From positions 15,003,489-15,067,488 of the forward strand of contig OX467090.1 in the NCBI GenBank assembly GCA_950106755.1: 64,000 nt of DNA, written 5' to 3'. The notes below the pieces were generated by a model. The model had not been told where the DNA came from. It did no database searches and saw nothing but the letters and a program-made list of their open reading frames with translations. A program made the translations under genes and the position numbers. Origin of the DNA: Climacium dendroides (taxonomy: Eukaryota > Streptophyta > Bryopsida > Hypnales > Climaciaceae). This document shows positions 35,715 to 47,784 of the stretch, in pieces (within the stretch, counting starts at the first letter, position 1; each line of letters begins with the position of its first letter).

Positions 35715-38700
35715 TTCGGGAGAGGAGCCGTCCCCTCAGCGCGACACCGCATGCGAAAACCTATTCGCAAAACAGTCTAACCCTAATCTGATCCCCGCCT
35801 TCAGAAAAGGAGCTGCACGTATCCTACGCCGCAATTAGGGAATTGAAACTTCCGAGAGGCCAGCGATCGAAAGTAGACCATAATCATCATTGGATTAACA
35901 CCGAATCGAAGAAATATTGCATCTAAGCAAGTTATAGAACCTCGAACGAGACAGCATGAGCCGAAACTATCCTCACCGCCAAACCAAAAATTACTCACTC
36001 AAGCTAGCAAGGCGAAGCACGACTCACAAAAAGTCAAATTCAATCGAAACAGCTTCTGCAATGACGCGAATCTCGAAAACTGTTCCACTTCTTCGCTCTT
36101 GCGACCTCACAAAGTTAATTGCATTAAAGAAGAAGTGTGTTCAGAGTTCAGACTCTTATCCCGAGATCCCTCCAGACGCGGCCTTGCTGCTGAAAGCTTC
36201 AACCAGTTGTCGAGCACTAATGCCGTCAGATCTCCAGGAAGATTGCACGGTCGAATTCCACCTTGACTATGAGGACAGACCACGCAATTCCACCTCCAAT
36301 GTGGTCGCAATTGAGCTTTCGTCAATGGAGTTAGGCAATTGAGTAATTTAATATTCTTCGCCTCGATTACGCAGCTGCGTGCTCAAATCTAGAGCCAATT
36401 TGTCATTTTCAGGAACGAGGGCAATGATTCCAGTCTGCAAAGCACGATTCGGATACTACGACCGTAATCAGCTACACGTCAACCTCTTCGAATGGTAATG
36501 TATCAAGTTATACAGGATTGGTCATGTCAAACCCTAATTCCACACCCGCAAGTCCGCAATAACAAGCGGGAACATCGTCGTTCACGGCAGATTTGACTCC
36601 AAACCCTAAGTTAATTGGGAGGACCGAAAGAACCCTTACAGAGCATCGCCACCGCATGTGGATAGCCGTAGATTAAGTATTAGATAACCGGTTGTACATT
36701 TTTCAATCATAATCTTTGATCTTCATGATCCAAGAGTGTAGGAAGCAAGTTGAAAGGAAAGAAGGTCATGAGTTGCAACTTGTAATGACAACGGTGATGG
36801 GTTACAATGGGACGGTGCCATGTTAGTATTGAAAAATCAACAACCGGCTATGGATGGAAAGTATGCAACTAATGCTTGGATCTGTACGCCTAAAAATTCT
36901 CTTCTATATTAATCCTCAAACACCGCAGCAGACATTTTTTGTTCAATGGATGAAAAGAAATCATTTGTTGGATGTCAAAAGGCCATTTTTCATCCCTTTT
37001 TTTTCCCCAAAGTGATTGTGGAGGCGTGTTGTATCATACAAGGCAGATAATAGCAATGTTGATTTCTTCTATATTTTTAGGCACTCTACTTAGTGAGAAA
37101 AGATTTCAGACATTCATGTTCACGGTATTAGGTTCAGTGTTGCCCTCCCTACAAATTCATAAGAGGGTAGCATGGAATGGTTACTTATGCAATAGTAGAC
37201 AAACACATTTTATTGTGTATGCACATTGTCGAAGTACTGTAATAGGCACTATCCATGTCTACAATAGCTTTGTCTTTAGCCACGGTGACCAGCCCATTGT
37301 TTAAGGGTTTAAAAAATGTTTATTTGTCAAGGTTTATGACTATTTGAGGGCCAGGGTGAATTGACCTTTAATTCCATGTGTGGTTTGTCTATAGGAAAAC
37401 TACTAGAATTTTTTATTTGCTACCATGTGATAAAATTTGAAAATTTGGAATTCATATTAGGAATTAGAGGCCCTAGAATAAGTAGGAGAGGTTATAAAAT
37501 ACAAAAATAAAAGAGGCACAATATAAGGGGCAATTTTTTACATTTACCCTTGGTTGGAGGAATAAGTGGGTCAATCTTCTCCAACCTTATTTGAGCATCT
37601 ACGCTAATGCAATAGAACTTCATTACATCAAAAAGTTGACTCACTAGTTTAGAAGGTAAATCACTCATTTATACTAGTATTGGGTGTGGGTGGCACTATA
37701 ATTTTAGGTATCATTTTGGTTCTAAATACTATTATTCTAACTCCAAACTAGGCTAGTCTCAATCAATACTACCTTTGATACAAATGTTGTAGTAGTAACA
37801 TTCAAATGAAGTGCCACATTTGCTAAATTGACCTTGGAGGTTTCAATTTATTTAAACTTAACTTTGTATTATTACCATGAATACAGTTTAAAATGTTATA
37901 AAAGTATCATTATCATAGTTCGAGAATTTGGAATTCTCTAGTAGCTATAATAATATTTTAACCAACTATTGTACATGAAGGTTTGATTTGGCATTCAAGT
38001 GCCAAAATTGAATTTCCATGTCAAGTTCTCAGGGATTCACACTACTTTAAATCATTCACAAGATGACATGTGACACTTTTTACAAAAATTTGACCTTCAT
38101 GTAGGAAACTACAATTTCAAGGAATTCTAGTTTTTCAAATACATTGTTATTTAAGTACTTTCATAATCATTAATTTACTTTGACTTAAAAAGTATTTGGT
38201 CAATGTTTTTTGGATCAAATACCACCAAATTCATAATATATTATACACCGCAAAGGGATTTCATGCCCTTCAAGGGTTAATAATTCCAAATTTCCAATCA
38301 TGTGAAATAGAAAAATAATTTCTATTATTTTAATGTACCAACATATTTTATTTGTAAAAGAAACAATAGTGAATGGAATTGTTGACTCCCAAACATAAGT
38401 ACTATACCCTTCAAGTAAGTTTAAAGGAAAACATTTATAAAAATAGTTGCCAACAAGATTTATAAATCTTTTTAGTTTATTTATAAAAAAAAACCTTTTG
38501 TGGAGCATATCTACTTTAAACTGAATCTACCAAAATTTAGTTTTTAGAAAAATTTAAATAATCAAGAGGGACTAAGTGTCTATCTTAGTTTATTTGTGGC
38601 AATGCCAAAGAATATCCTCAAGGCAAGTGAGTTGGCAAGTCCAAAGTTAGCATTAATTGTACACTTTCATCCAAATTTTGCACCCGTTGTTTTGCCACAT

Positions 38701-39276
38701 AGATAGAATCTTGAAAAAGATGCAATTATGTCCACTTTCAAAGTTTTATCAAATTGCAGAATAAACTCTCAAGATTGTAATGATTAAAGGTAGCCCAATA
38801 TTGTCCAAACAAGTTCCTTAAAGGTGATCAACAATCTTTAAATTTTGAATTCTTTACTACCCAATGAATAAATTTTTAAAAATTGGGCAAAAAAGGAATG
38901 TAAGCTTAGAGAAAAATCCATCAAATTTCAAAGAATTTGGAGTCATGGTATAAGTGTGGTCGTCTCTTCACTGAGAAGAGGTGACAAGGTCAACTTGAAT
39001 TGAGGACCAATCGAAGATAATGAATTGTGCCTACAAAAGTTTTGTTTGCAAACTTTGAGATTTCCTATCCAGCATTCAAAGTTTTTATTGTGTTTAAGAA
39101 GTGCCAATATTTTTACCTACTTTCTTTGAAAACTCTCTAGAAAACTGTTGAAGTATTTTTAAAGCAATTGGGCATACAACAATGTATAGTCGGGTACTAA
39201 AAGCTTACAAATTGCCTTTTTGAGCCATTGAATTTTTTTTTTACAATGTGGATTATAATTGGTGTTTTTTTGGTAA
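35715..39276. other. Promoter side of the DnaJ gene, then AT-rich intergenic DNA
   Basis: 35715-36650 is GC-balanced and is the likely promoter and upstream region of the minus-strand DnaJ gene. A plus-strand open frame at 35956-36342 has no recognisable domain. From 36700 the DNA is AT-rich. The segment at about 36905-36980 (CATTTTTTGTTCAATGGATG) resembles the interior of the element at 1308-1938. Nothing else is supported. Confidence 0.4.
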
Positions 39277-39940
39277 GCATAATTTTCACTACATCCTAAT
39301 GCAATTCCAATGAAGCATACCAAATTTCAGTTTCAAAAATAAAAAATTCCTTTTTGGTGAATTTTTTAAATCAATTTTTGTGGTTTTACATAATATTTTA
39401 TTGAAAATAATTGGTGATGAATTTTTTAAATTTGATTTCATGGATATGTAGGGAACATCCATATGCACATCTTTCATATTAAAAAACACCCCCTTAAGTA
39501 ACAAAAATATAATCTATTAAGAATTCAAAGCAAGGTGGCATATGTCCAAACTTTGTGAAATAGATATCTTTATATTTTAACTAGATTTTGGCAAAATAAT
39601 TGTACCATCATGTTGAAATGTATCCATTTCTTTTAAGTTTAGTCATACAACTTTTTATTGAATTCTTCATTGATCATATTTTTGTTATCCAAGTGTGTGT
39701 TACCCAAGTGTGTGTTATCCAAAGGGGTGTTTTTTAATATGAAAGATGTGTCTATGGATGTTCCCTACGTATCCATGCAATTGAATTAAAAAATTCATGA
39801 TCAATTGTTTTTCAATAAAATATTATATAAAACCACAAAATTTGACTTTAAAAATTCACTCGAAAAAGAATTTTTCATTTTTGAAACTAAAATTTGGTAT
39901 GCTTCATTGGGATTGGGTAAGAATTGAGTGAAAATTATGC
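39277..39940. mobile_element. Fold-back (long inverted repeat) element
   Basis: Arms of about 219 bases, at 39277-39495 and 39722-39940, are inverted copies of each other with modest divergence. The outer end of each is GCATAATTTTCACT; the inner end holds the AAAAAACACCCC motif. About 226 bases lie between. Transcribed, it would form a long hairpin. The structure fits a fold-back MITE. I see no clear target-site duplication. Confidence 0.75.
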
Positions 39941-40129
39941 AGGACAACAAAAGCCTATTTTATTCTCTATTATGTACAAAATGCATTTTGTAAGCTTTCA
40001 ATACCCGATTGTACAAATCATTTTTTCCTTCCTTGAACATTCATGGCACTTCTCAAAAAACCTTCAAAGACTTATTTTTATTTTGCTTATATGGTACGGG
40101 AATGAACACTTTCATTCATACAACCATCT

Positions 40130-41745
40130 ATACATTAAGATAGGCTGTTTGTTTTGCTTGTTTGTCACGTTGAGATCTTTCAGACCATGCATCCCTCGGT
40201 CATGTGCTTGGTACTATTGGAAAGTCCTTGGCGAGGAAGGGTGCACCGGTTGGTTTCATGGTGTTGGGACGTACGGTGTGAAAGTTATGCATTTTTTAGT
40301 TATTTTTTGTTCTAAATAATTAAAAAATTACTTTTTTAATATTTTGGTCACAATCTTGGTACCATCGGAAAGCCCTTGGCGAGGAGGGGTGCACCGGCTT
40401 GGTTTTGTGGCATTCCGACTTATGATGTGAAAGTTATCCATTTTTGAGTTGGTTTTGGTTTTGAAAATCACTTTTACTTTTGTTTTGACTGTGGCAACAG
40501 CGCAAGGCACATTGGATGTTGAGATCTCTTGGACCGTACGTCCTCTAGTCGCGTTCTTGGTATTTTCGGAAAGCTCTCAACGAGGAAGGATGCATGGGCT
40601 TTGTTTCATGGTGTTTGAACCTACGGTGAGAAAATTATTGAATTTTGAAGTTTTTATGAACTAAAAAATTAGAAAATTATTTTTACTTTTGTTTTGACTG
40701 TGGCAACGGCACAAGCCACAAGATGTTTGCTTTGTTTGTTTGTCACGTTGAGATCTCGTAGACCGTGTGTCCCCTAGTCGTGTGCTTGGTATCGTCGAAA
40801 AGCCCTCGGCAAGGAGGACTGCACCAGCTTGGTTTCGTGGCTTTCCAACTCATGGTGAGAAAGTTATGCATTTTTTATTTGTTTTTTGTTCTAAAAAATT
40901 AGAAAATTAGTTTTACTTTTGTTTTGATTGTGGCAACGGCATAAGGCACTTTTTTTTATATTTTAGACAAAATCTTGGTACCCTTAGCCAAGATGGATGC
41001 ATAGGCTTTGGACTTACAATATAGAAGTTGTAGATTATTTTATTATTTTTGGATTTTTTCGTCAAATCTTTGTTATATCCTTTTTGGTTTGGGTCTTATG
41101 CTTTAATCATCTTCTACTTTTTCTATTATTTTGTCATCAAATTTTGCATAGGGTACAAAGAGATAATAAAAAAGGTATGGTTTATAAAAACATCTCTTCT
41201 ATTAAGACATCATGCTTATTTTGTTTGTTTGTCACGTTGAGATCTCTCGGACTGTGCGTCCCCCGCTCACATGCTTGGTACCACCAGAAAGCCCTCAGCA
41301 AGGAGGGGTGCACCGGTTTGGTTTCATGATGTTTTGACGTACGGTGTGAAAGTTATTGAAATTTGAAGTATTTTTTGGATCTAAAAAATTAGAAAATTAG
41401 TTTTTTTTTGTGATTGTGGCAATGATAGGATACACTAGTCTATACCTTAAATCAAGCTATTTGTTTTGTTTGTTTGTCATGTTGAGATCTCCCAGACCGT
41501 ACGTCCCCGAGTCACGTGCTTGATACCGTTGGCTTGATACCGTTGGAAAGCCCTTGGCATCCCCGAGTCACATGCTTGATACCGTTGAAAAGCCCTTGGC
41601 GAGGAGGGATGCACCGGCTTGGTTTCGTGGCATTCAGATGTATGGTGTGAAAGTTATGCATTTTTGAGTTATTTTTTGTTCTAGAAAATTAGAAAATTAC
41701 TTTTACTTTTGTTTCACCTGTGGCAATGGCACAGGGCACACTAGT
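40130..41745 (+). repeat. Satellite-like array, forward orientation
   Basis: About seven degenerate units, marked by a TGCACCGGCTTGGTTTCGTGG-like core near 40232, 40389, 40590, 40810, 40991, 41309 and 41609. Around the core lie GGAAAGCCCTTGGCGAGGA, GTGAAAGTTATGCATTTTT, AATTAGAAAATTACTTTTAC and, in some units, TTTGTCACGTTGAGATCTC. Unit length varies from about 160 to 300 bases, because some units carry the extra GAGATCTC block. No enduring open frame is present. The same family occurs inverted at 60.0-61.7 kb. Confidence 0.85.
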
Positions 41746-42119
41746 TAGCCCTAAAACGAAAAGCCTATCACCGTGATTAGAATCGTAGCCATGCAATTAT
41801 TCATTGACCAAGTAAGTAAACACTGAAAGGCATTCATCAAACACCCACTACAACAAAAGCAGTGTTTTATGACTGCAAAATATGACTGCAAGCAGTCATA
41901 AAATCAAAAAATATGACTGATGCAGAAATCACTGTAGATGACTCGGAATATGACTGACTCCAGTCGTTTAGAAGCAGTCGCTTCAGACATCAGTCATATT
42001 GGCAGTCATATTTTCCGAGGGGTATAAATACCCATTTTTAGCCATAGTATGCCAACTAGGCGTATACTTTGACTATCCTAGGGGTTTTTTGACTTTTATT
42101 TGTGTTGCCCGGGCAAATA

Positions 42120-42625
42120 AAAAAATCCTACGTGGAATACGACTAGGTCGAGTCATATTTTTTGATGACGTGGAATATGACTGCGGTGAGTTATATTTTT
42201 GGATGACGTGGAATATGACTGCGGTGAGTCATTTTTTTGATGACGTGAAATATGACTGGAGTGAGTCATATTTTTTGATGATATGAAATATGACTACAGT
42301 CAGTCATATTTTTTGGTGATATGGAATATGACTGCGGTCAGTCATATTTTTTGGTGACATGGAATATGACTGCGGTGAGTCATATTTTGTAGTGATGTAG
42401 AATACGACTCTCGTGAGTCATATTTTATGGAATATGATTGAGGTGAGTCATATTTTATGGAATATGACTGAGGTGAGTCATATTTTGTAGTGATGTAGAA
42501 TACGACTCTCGTCAGTCATATTTTATGGAATATGATTGAGGTGAGTCATATTTTGCAGTGATGTAGAATACGACTCTTGGTAGTCATATTTTATGGAATA
42601 TGACTTCTGTGAGTCATATTTTTGG
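42120..42625 (+). repeat. Tandem GAATATGACTGCGGTGAGTC array inside the CACTA element
   Basis: A dozen or so units of about 37-50 bases repeat GGAATATGACTGCGGTGAGT, then CATATTTT, with variants (GAATACGACTCTCGTGAGTC). Each unit contains the ATGACT/AGTCAT motif also found at the element ends, in both orientations, so the array is built from the subterminal repeat. Confidence 0.85.
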
Positions 42626-43547
42626 CTTCATGAAGTTGCAAGTAGCATCCAATGTCTTTGTTTCAACTTTTGATGCCTGTATATACAATTAAAGAAATGA
42701 GAGGTTAGTTTTTAGTGATTGAACAACAAAGCCTAACCTTCAAAGACTTACAAAAACACAAAATATTTAGCTCAAGTTTAGGATAGAAAGAATAAGATTA
42801 ATGATGGAAGAAACAAGAAAAAGAAGATAAGTATTAAGAGTTAACAAGAATCAAAAGTTAAGATGCAACAAGGAATAAAAAGCAACAATTAAGCAACAAC
42901 TAAGACACAACAACAAACAACAATTAAGACACAATATGAGGCAACAATTAAGACATAAGAACAAAGAAAAAGCAACAACTAAGACACAAGAAGAAACAAG
43001 ATTACAAGAAACACCAACTAAGACATAACAAGAAACAACAAGAAATGAGAGTATAGATACAACAAGAACAAAAAAGAAGCAAGAACTATAAAACAAAAGG
43101 AAACAAAAAAACAAGAATTAAGAAGAAGAAAGAGTTCAAATGCAAGAGAAAGAAAGAATTTAGATGCAACAATAAGAAACAAGAAGCATGACCTAAAGAG
43201 CAACAAGAAACAAGAGTTAAGATGCAACAAAAAGCAACAACAAGTGAGAGCTAAGAGACAATAAAAAGTAAGAAAGAAGAGCCACAAGAAGTGACGGCTA
43301 GGGTTCCAGAACCCTAAAAAGTGGCGGCTAGGGTTTCAAAACCCTAAAAAAATGACGGCTAGGGTCTCAAAACCCTAAAAAAGTGGTGACTAGGATTCAA
43401 AATTAAAAAAAATAGGTGACTAAGATTTCAAAATTTTAAACAATGACTTCTCTATATTTTTTTGGAATTGCCCAAATTTTTTTCTTGACTTGCCCAAAAC
43501 AAAACAAAATCACTATTATATGAAAATATTAGTGATAATATGACTCA

Positions 43548-43680
43548 ATGTTCCCAAACATGTTCCCAACATTCCCAAACATGTTCCCAACATTCCCAAA
43601 CATGTTCCCAACATTCCCAAACATGTTCTCAACGTTCCCAAACATGTTCCCAACGTTCCCAAACATGTTCCTTACGTTCC
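43548..43680 (+). repeat. 21-bp minisatellite near the right end of the CACTA element
   Basis: Six or so copies of a unit like ATGTTCCCAACATTCCCAAAC. It makes an open frame with repeated MFPTFPN peptide. It is enclosed by the transposon, and I treat it as non-coding. Confidence 0.85.
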
Positions 43681-43879
43681 CTATGAAGTACTTTGGTATT
43701 CCTAATGGCCGTATAGTATATGCTTGTGACGTACAAGGCGTAAAAATGACTGACAGTCATATTTTGCAGTCATATTTCTCCCCAAAGTGTTGGCCTTCAA
43801 GAATATGACTGCAAGCAGTCGCCAGTCATCCTCAGTCATAATTTTGCAGTCATAAAACACTGCCATTGTTGTAGTGACC

Positions 43880-44935
43880 AAATGTTTTGGGGTACTTCAG
43901 TTCCTGGATTTAGGAATTCATCCAACAGCAGCTAGGACCATCTTTGTGAAGCTACACCATGATCACTGCAACATGACCATCTTTACTGCAGCTAAGACGG
44001 AATATTTTGCCAAGGTTTGCCACGACCAGTGTAGAAGATTGCAAAGAACAGCGACAGCCATGATCACCGAAAATGAAGCAATGAATTGGGACATAACTGA
44101 AGCTTACGTACAAGCCCTTATGGAAATAACTCTTCGCTGACTCAGAAAACTACAGTGCTGACTGCAACATGGGGTGGACATGTGGCGACTCTTGTGCCGT
44201 CGTGTGGGGATGATTGTTCCCTGCCATCGGAACTTCCCCCTCCCCCTTCCTTGTAGCAGTGCAGCGAACGCCTTTCTTCTTACACTGGTGCAAGTAGAGT
44301 TTCGGAAGTGCTTAGTTCACGACTACCAGGACTGCATTGTGGCTCTCCAACTGCGGGTTGTACAGAGTGCGCGCGCGGAAGGAATTGGGTACGCTCCTTT
44401 TCTTTGTTTGCATTCAGCTTGTTTATTTGTGGTCCATCTTGGATAGGCTCCGTCGCATGTCTCGTGTCAGGGACGAGAATTCATGAGCACTCGTCACAGT
44501 TTAACTTCTTGCGGAGACATGACTCTGAGTGATTTCTCAATTGTGTAAATGAAGTATGTTTTCTTTCACCCTGTGAAGTGCAAATCGTATCGTTTAATGA
44601 GCAAGCTTGCAAGTCTGAAGTACGTATGGGTACAAGTCACAACGTTCAATTCTTTTCAAAGCTATGAGGCCCGCATTTTACCAATCGAGCCTCGTAGTAT
44701 GATTGAGAGGAAGAGAATCAGTCACTGATGATGGAAAGATCGATCACGTGCCACTATGAAGATGGATTCTGAAGCTTCAAGTAGTAATACATTCGTCTAT
44801 TTATTTCGTGAACGAGCGCGAGGTTTACGTACATCCCATACCTTCGTGACTGCCGTCCGGGATAGATGAACATCCTCGTTGTCTGATGCGCAGGTTGGGC
44901 ATTGAGGAAGTAGGGGCTGCTGGTGGCGATCGAAG
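43880..44935. other. Region between the CACTA element and the stress-protein gene
   Basis: Base composition is balanced and a few short open frames exist (for example 43874-44140). None shows a family signature. The last few hundred bases are the likely promoter and leader of the gene starting at 44936. Confidence 0.4.
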
Positions 44936-45823
44936 ATGAATGGGGAGAGGTATATCGGAGTGGCGCTGGACTACTCAGCAAGCAGTAGGTATGCGTTGAA
45001 GTGGGCCATCGACAATTGCGTCCGCCCAAATGATCACCTCATAGTGCTGGTGGTGAACAAGGATCCTCTTCTCGAAGGAGGTCAGGCAGCTCTGTGGGAA
45101 GCTTCCGGTTCCCGTAAGCGCCGTCTCTTCGCACAATCCTATTTCTTCAATATCCCTGCGTATCAATAGCTAGTCGAGACTCTTGTTATAGGATGCTGAA
45201 GCTTTTTGTCGAGGTGTTTGAATGGGTGTTGATTGTGCAGCGTTCATTCCGTTGGCGGCCGCTATGGACCCACTGAACCAGCAGAAATATCAACTGAAGC
45301 TTGATGAAGAATTGACTAACGCTCTTCACGAGGCCACAGTGAAGGAGGTAATTATGCAGCCCCTCTTACCCCTCCGCAAATCCACTGCCTTATGCAGCGT
45401 TCATTTGGAATGTACCATAGCATTGAGATAGAATGAGTAGAACTTCCCCTCTGGATCGTGTAGGAGAAGCAGAAGCTGAAGCTGAGAGATTGTTTATCAT
45501 GGCCATGTTTGGGTGCAGATTGTCGTGGTGTTCAAGGTGTATTGGGGAGACCCCAAGGAGAAGCTGTGCAGCGCTGCTGTGGATGCGCCTCTCGATTTCC
45601 TTGTTATGGGTTGCCGAGGCCTCAGCGCCCTAAAAAGGTATTATGCATTTCCATAATTTTCTTCAGGACTCTTTCGCGAAGTTGTTGACATGCCATGAAT
45701 TAATCTCCATGCTCATCTTTCCCTTGTGTTTTTGGCAGGACCATCCTGGGGAGCGTCAGCAACTATGTGACCAACAATGTGCCCTGCCCTGTGACCATTG
45801 TTAAGATGCCGCCCAGCCTCTAA
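44936..45823 (+). CDS. Universal stress protein A-like protein
   Basis: Four exons, 44936-45113, 45241-45347, 45519-45637 and 45739-45823, with matching phases, giving about 162 residues, the usual size of a single-domain plant USP. The N-terminus has the first strand and helix of the fold (YIGVALDYSASSRYALKWAI). The middle has the variable helix (LNQQKYQLKLDEELTNAL). The C-terminal half has DFLVMGCRGLSALKR, LGSVSNYVTNNVPCPV and TIVKMP. The ATP-binding signature G-x2-G-x9-G-S is complete (GCRG, nine residues, GS), so nucleotide binding is expected. The protein is probably cytosolic, since no targeting sequence is seen. Such proteins are linked to stress responses; the specific role cannot be read from sequence. 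Confidence 0.94.
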
Positions 45824-47784
45824 GTAGTGTTGGACAGTCGGTACGAGATTAATTACTCGCCCCTCCTGTTACCGCGGTCCTTTTGATTTAGAAGTCGTTA
45901 AAATCGAGGTGCTGAGGTGGAGATCGCTAGTGACTCCTGCCCATACTCTTTTTCATACTCCATCCGCACAGCAAGTTAGGACTCCTAATCGTCTCTTTCT
46001 GAATTATCTTCAATTGTGAGCATATTTCTTATCTCTCTAGCTCTCTCTGTTATTGAGGATTTGATGATGAAAATTTTGCGATGCTTCCGGACCTGTTTCA
46101 AGCACTTTTTAGTTTGAAAACACTATCATTTCAAAGCGGTATGAATATGCTGTACCAGAATGAGTTTTCTTAGAGTGTATGCATACTTCCGTAACTTAGT
46201 GCAACATGGAAAATCTGATTGAAAAAAATAAAAAAGTAAACGAGACTGCAGGGTGTATGGTGATCGTTCTCATCTGATTGCTTTTTGAATCAGGGCTATT
46301 CACTGGCACAGAGTAGGTAACCCGGAGTAGGTAAGAACTTGATACAAAGAAATTTTATTGAAATTTGAACAAACTGTAAGGCTCTCCATCTCGAGAATAC
46401 TTCCAAGTGCTGCTAACGTCTCCAGCATGACGCTGGGCTTCTCTTGTAATGGCATCACCATAATCCCTTCCGTTACAGTTTTTTAACGATTATACACTCT
46501 CTGCTGGCTTATATAAGCTCTCTTAATAGCATCTCTGATCACGTTGTGCCTTGTTGAAAACGGGAGACTGACGGGAATCGTGAATTAACCGGCACTGCTA
46601 GGTTGTCACCATTGGAGAACGTGCAGATCCTCCTTCATTTCTTTATCAGTAATGTTTCTTGGCTCCAGAGGGCCCAGCTTGGAAGGGTTCCAGAGCTCAA
46701 CCCCAACCAACGAGAGGAACAAATTATTCTACACACACGATTTGACCAGAATTTAGTAAAGTTATACCAGAATGTTGTGTGTGAGAGTTGCTGAACGACG
46801 ACGTTCAAAATTATCCGAGTTCCAATTCTCAAAGTGTCCAAACATCTTAATGACGTTAGGATGAAGTCAGAGTCAATTCCGCTTTGTAAGGTGGAGGCAT
46901 TTGTAAACGTTGAAAACCCAGGAGAGCTATTGACTTCTGATCCTTAAATCTATGCAACTGAAAAATGACAATGAACTCAAGTCTGACATCAAAAACTTTG
47001 TCAAATTGATGCTATCTATTACCGGATTCCATTTGTGCGCCTGAAATGAATTGAACTCGGGACTTCATCCGTTTCTACTGAAGCACAACGTAGAAAATTT
47101 CTGTCGAGCGGTTTTAGACTACTAAGGGGTGTCACTTTGACGACTTGGAATAGTCACTCTGGAACTGAAAGTGTAATGTCCACGTCCCTGTCATAGAACT
47201 TACAGAATATACTGTACTTGTCGATTCTGTGAAGCCAAAATTAAATCACATAATGTCTTTACTACCCTACCCGCCCCCCTTTTAGAAAATTCGAGAAACC
47301 GGTAGCAGCGGTAGACGACATGAAATTTTTAAGTAATTTTTAAAGGCTCTTATCTTTAGCGAATCGGGTGTCAAGGAGAGCAGCGGACCCTCATAAATCA
47401 CAAATCCCACAAAGCACGGACGCCATGTCAGTGTAGGACGTTCCGATTGAATAAGAAAAATCGACAGGGTCCCAGGGTTGATCACATTAATACATTGACC
47501 TTTGATTTTCATAAATACTCCAGGATCCACTGTTCTACATGACACTTGGCAAAATTTCAAAGACAAGCGAAGGGTATGAAGTTCCAACATAAAAACCTTG
47601 GTCGACTTCGAAGTCTTTAAGCCCTGAAGTCGTATAACCTGTCACAACGAATAAAAAGTGCATCGGTGGTATGAAATTCGCAAGAGGGCTTGATAAACTT
47701 TAAATGGCGTCTCGAAGACAATCAGGTTAATACTACCGGTAATAGCCATAACTGGTTCATGTCTTTGCTAGAACAGAAAAATAT
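45824..47784. other. Intergenic region, no gene seen
   Basis: The first few hundred bases are probably the 3' untranslated region of the stress-protein gene. Open frames at 46603-46841 and 47282-47590 are short, overlap others and show no recognisable domain. Confidence 0.45.

Larger units (their letters stand above)
41846..43876. mobile_element. Non-autonomous CACTA (En/Spm) transposon with intact ends and ACC target duplication
   Basis: The left end begins CACTACAACAAAAGCAGTG and the right end, on the opposite strand, begins CACTACAACAATGGCAGTG. The inverted repeats extend about 40 bases with few differences. The 3 bases outside each end are both ACC (41843-41845 and 43877-43879), the 3-bp target duplication typical of CACTA elements. 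ATGACTGC-type motifs in both orientations cluster near both ends, as subterminal transposase-binding repeats do. The 2.03 kb element has no transposase frame. Its interior carries a tandem array (42120-42620), an AAC/AAG-rich stretch (42780-43290) and a 21-bp minisatellite (43548-43680). Confidence 0.9.

Noticed and set aside
35956..36342. 128-codon plus-strand open frame upstream of the DnaJ gene
   Set aside because: No domain, no splice context, and it lies in the likely promoter region of a divergent gene. Chance frame is more likely.
42851..43287. Minus-strand frames rich in Leu, Val, Phe and Cys, like membrane proteins
   Set aside because: They are the complement of an AAC/AAG-rich simple-sequence tract inside the CACTA element.
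43874..44140. 88-codon open frame just after the CACTA element
   Set aside because: It starts at the transposon boundary, has no recognisable motif and no phase-compatible neighbour exons.
44640..44700. tRNA-like D-arm sequence on the minus strand (GGCTCGATTGGTAAAATGCG)
   Set aside because: No matching acceptor stem, anticodon stem or T-arm at the right distances.
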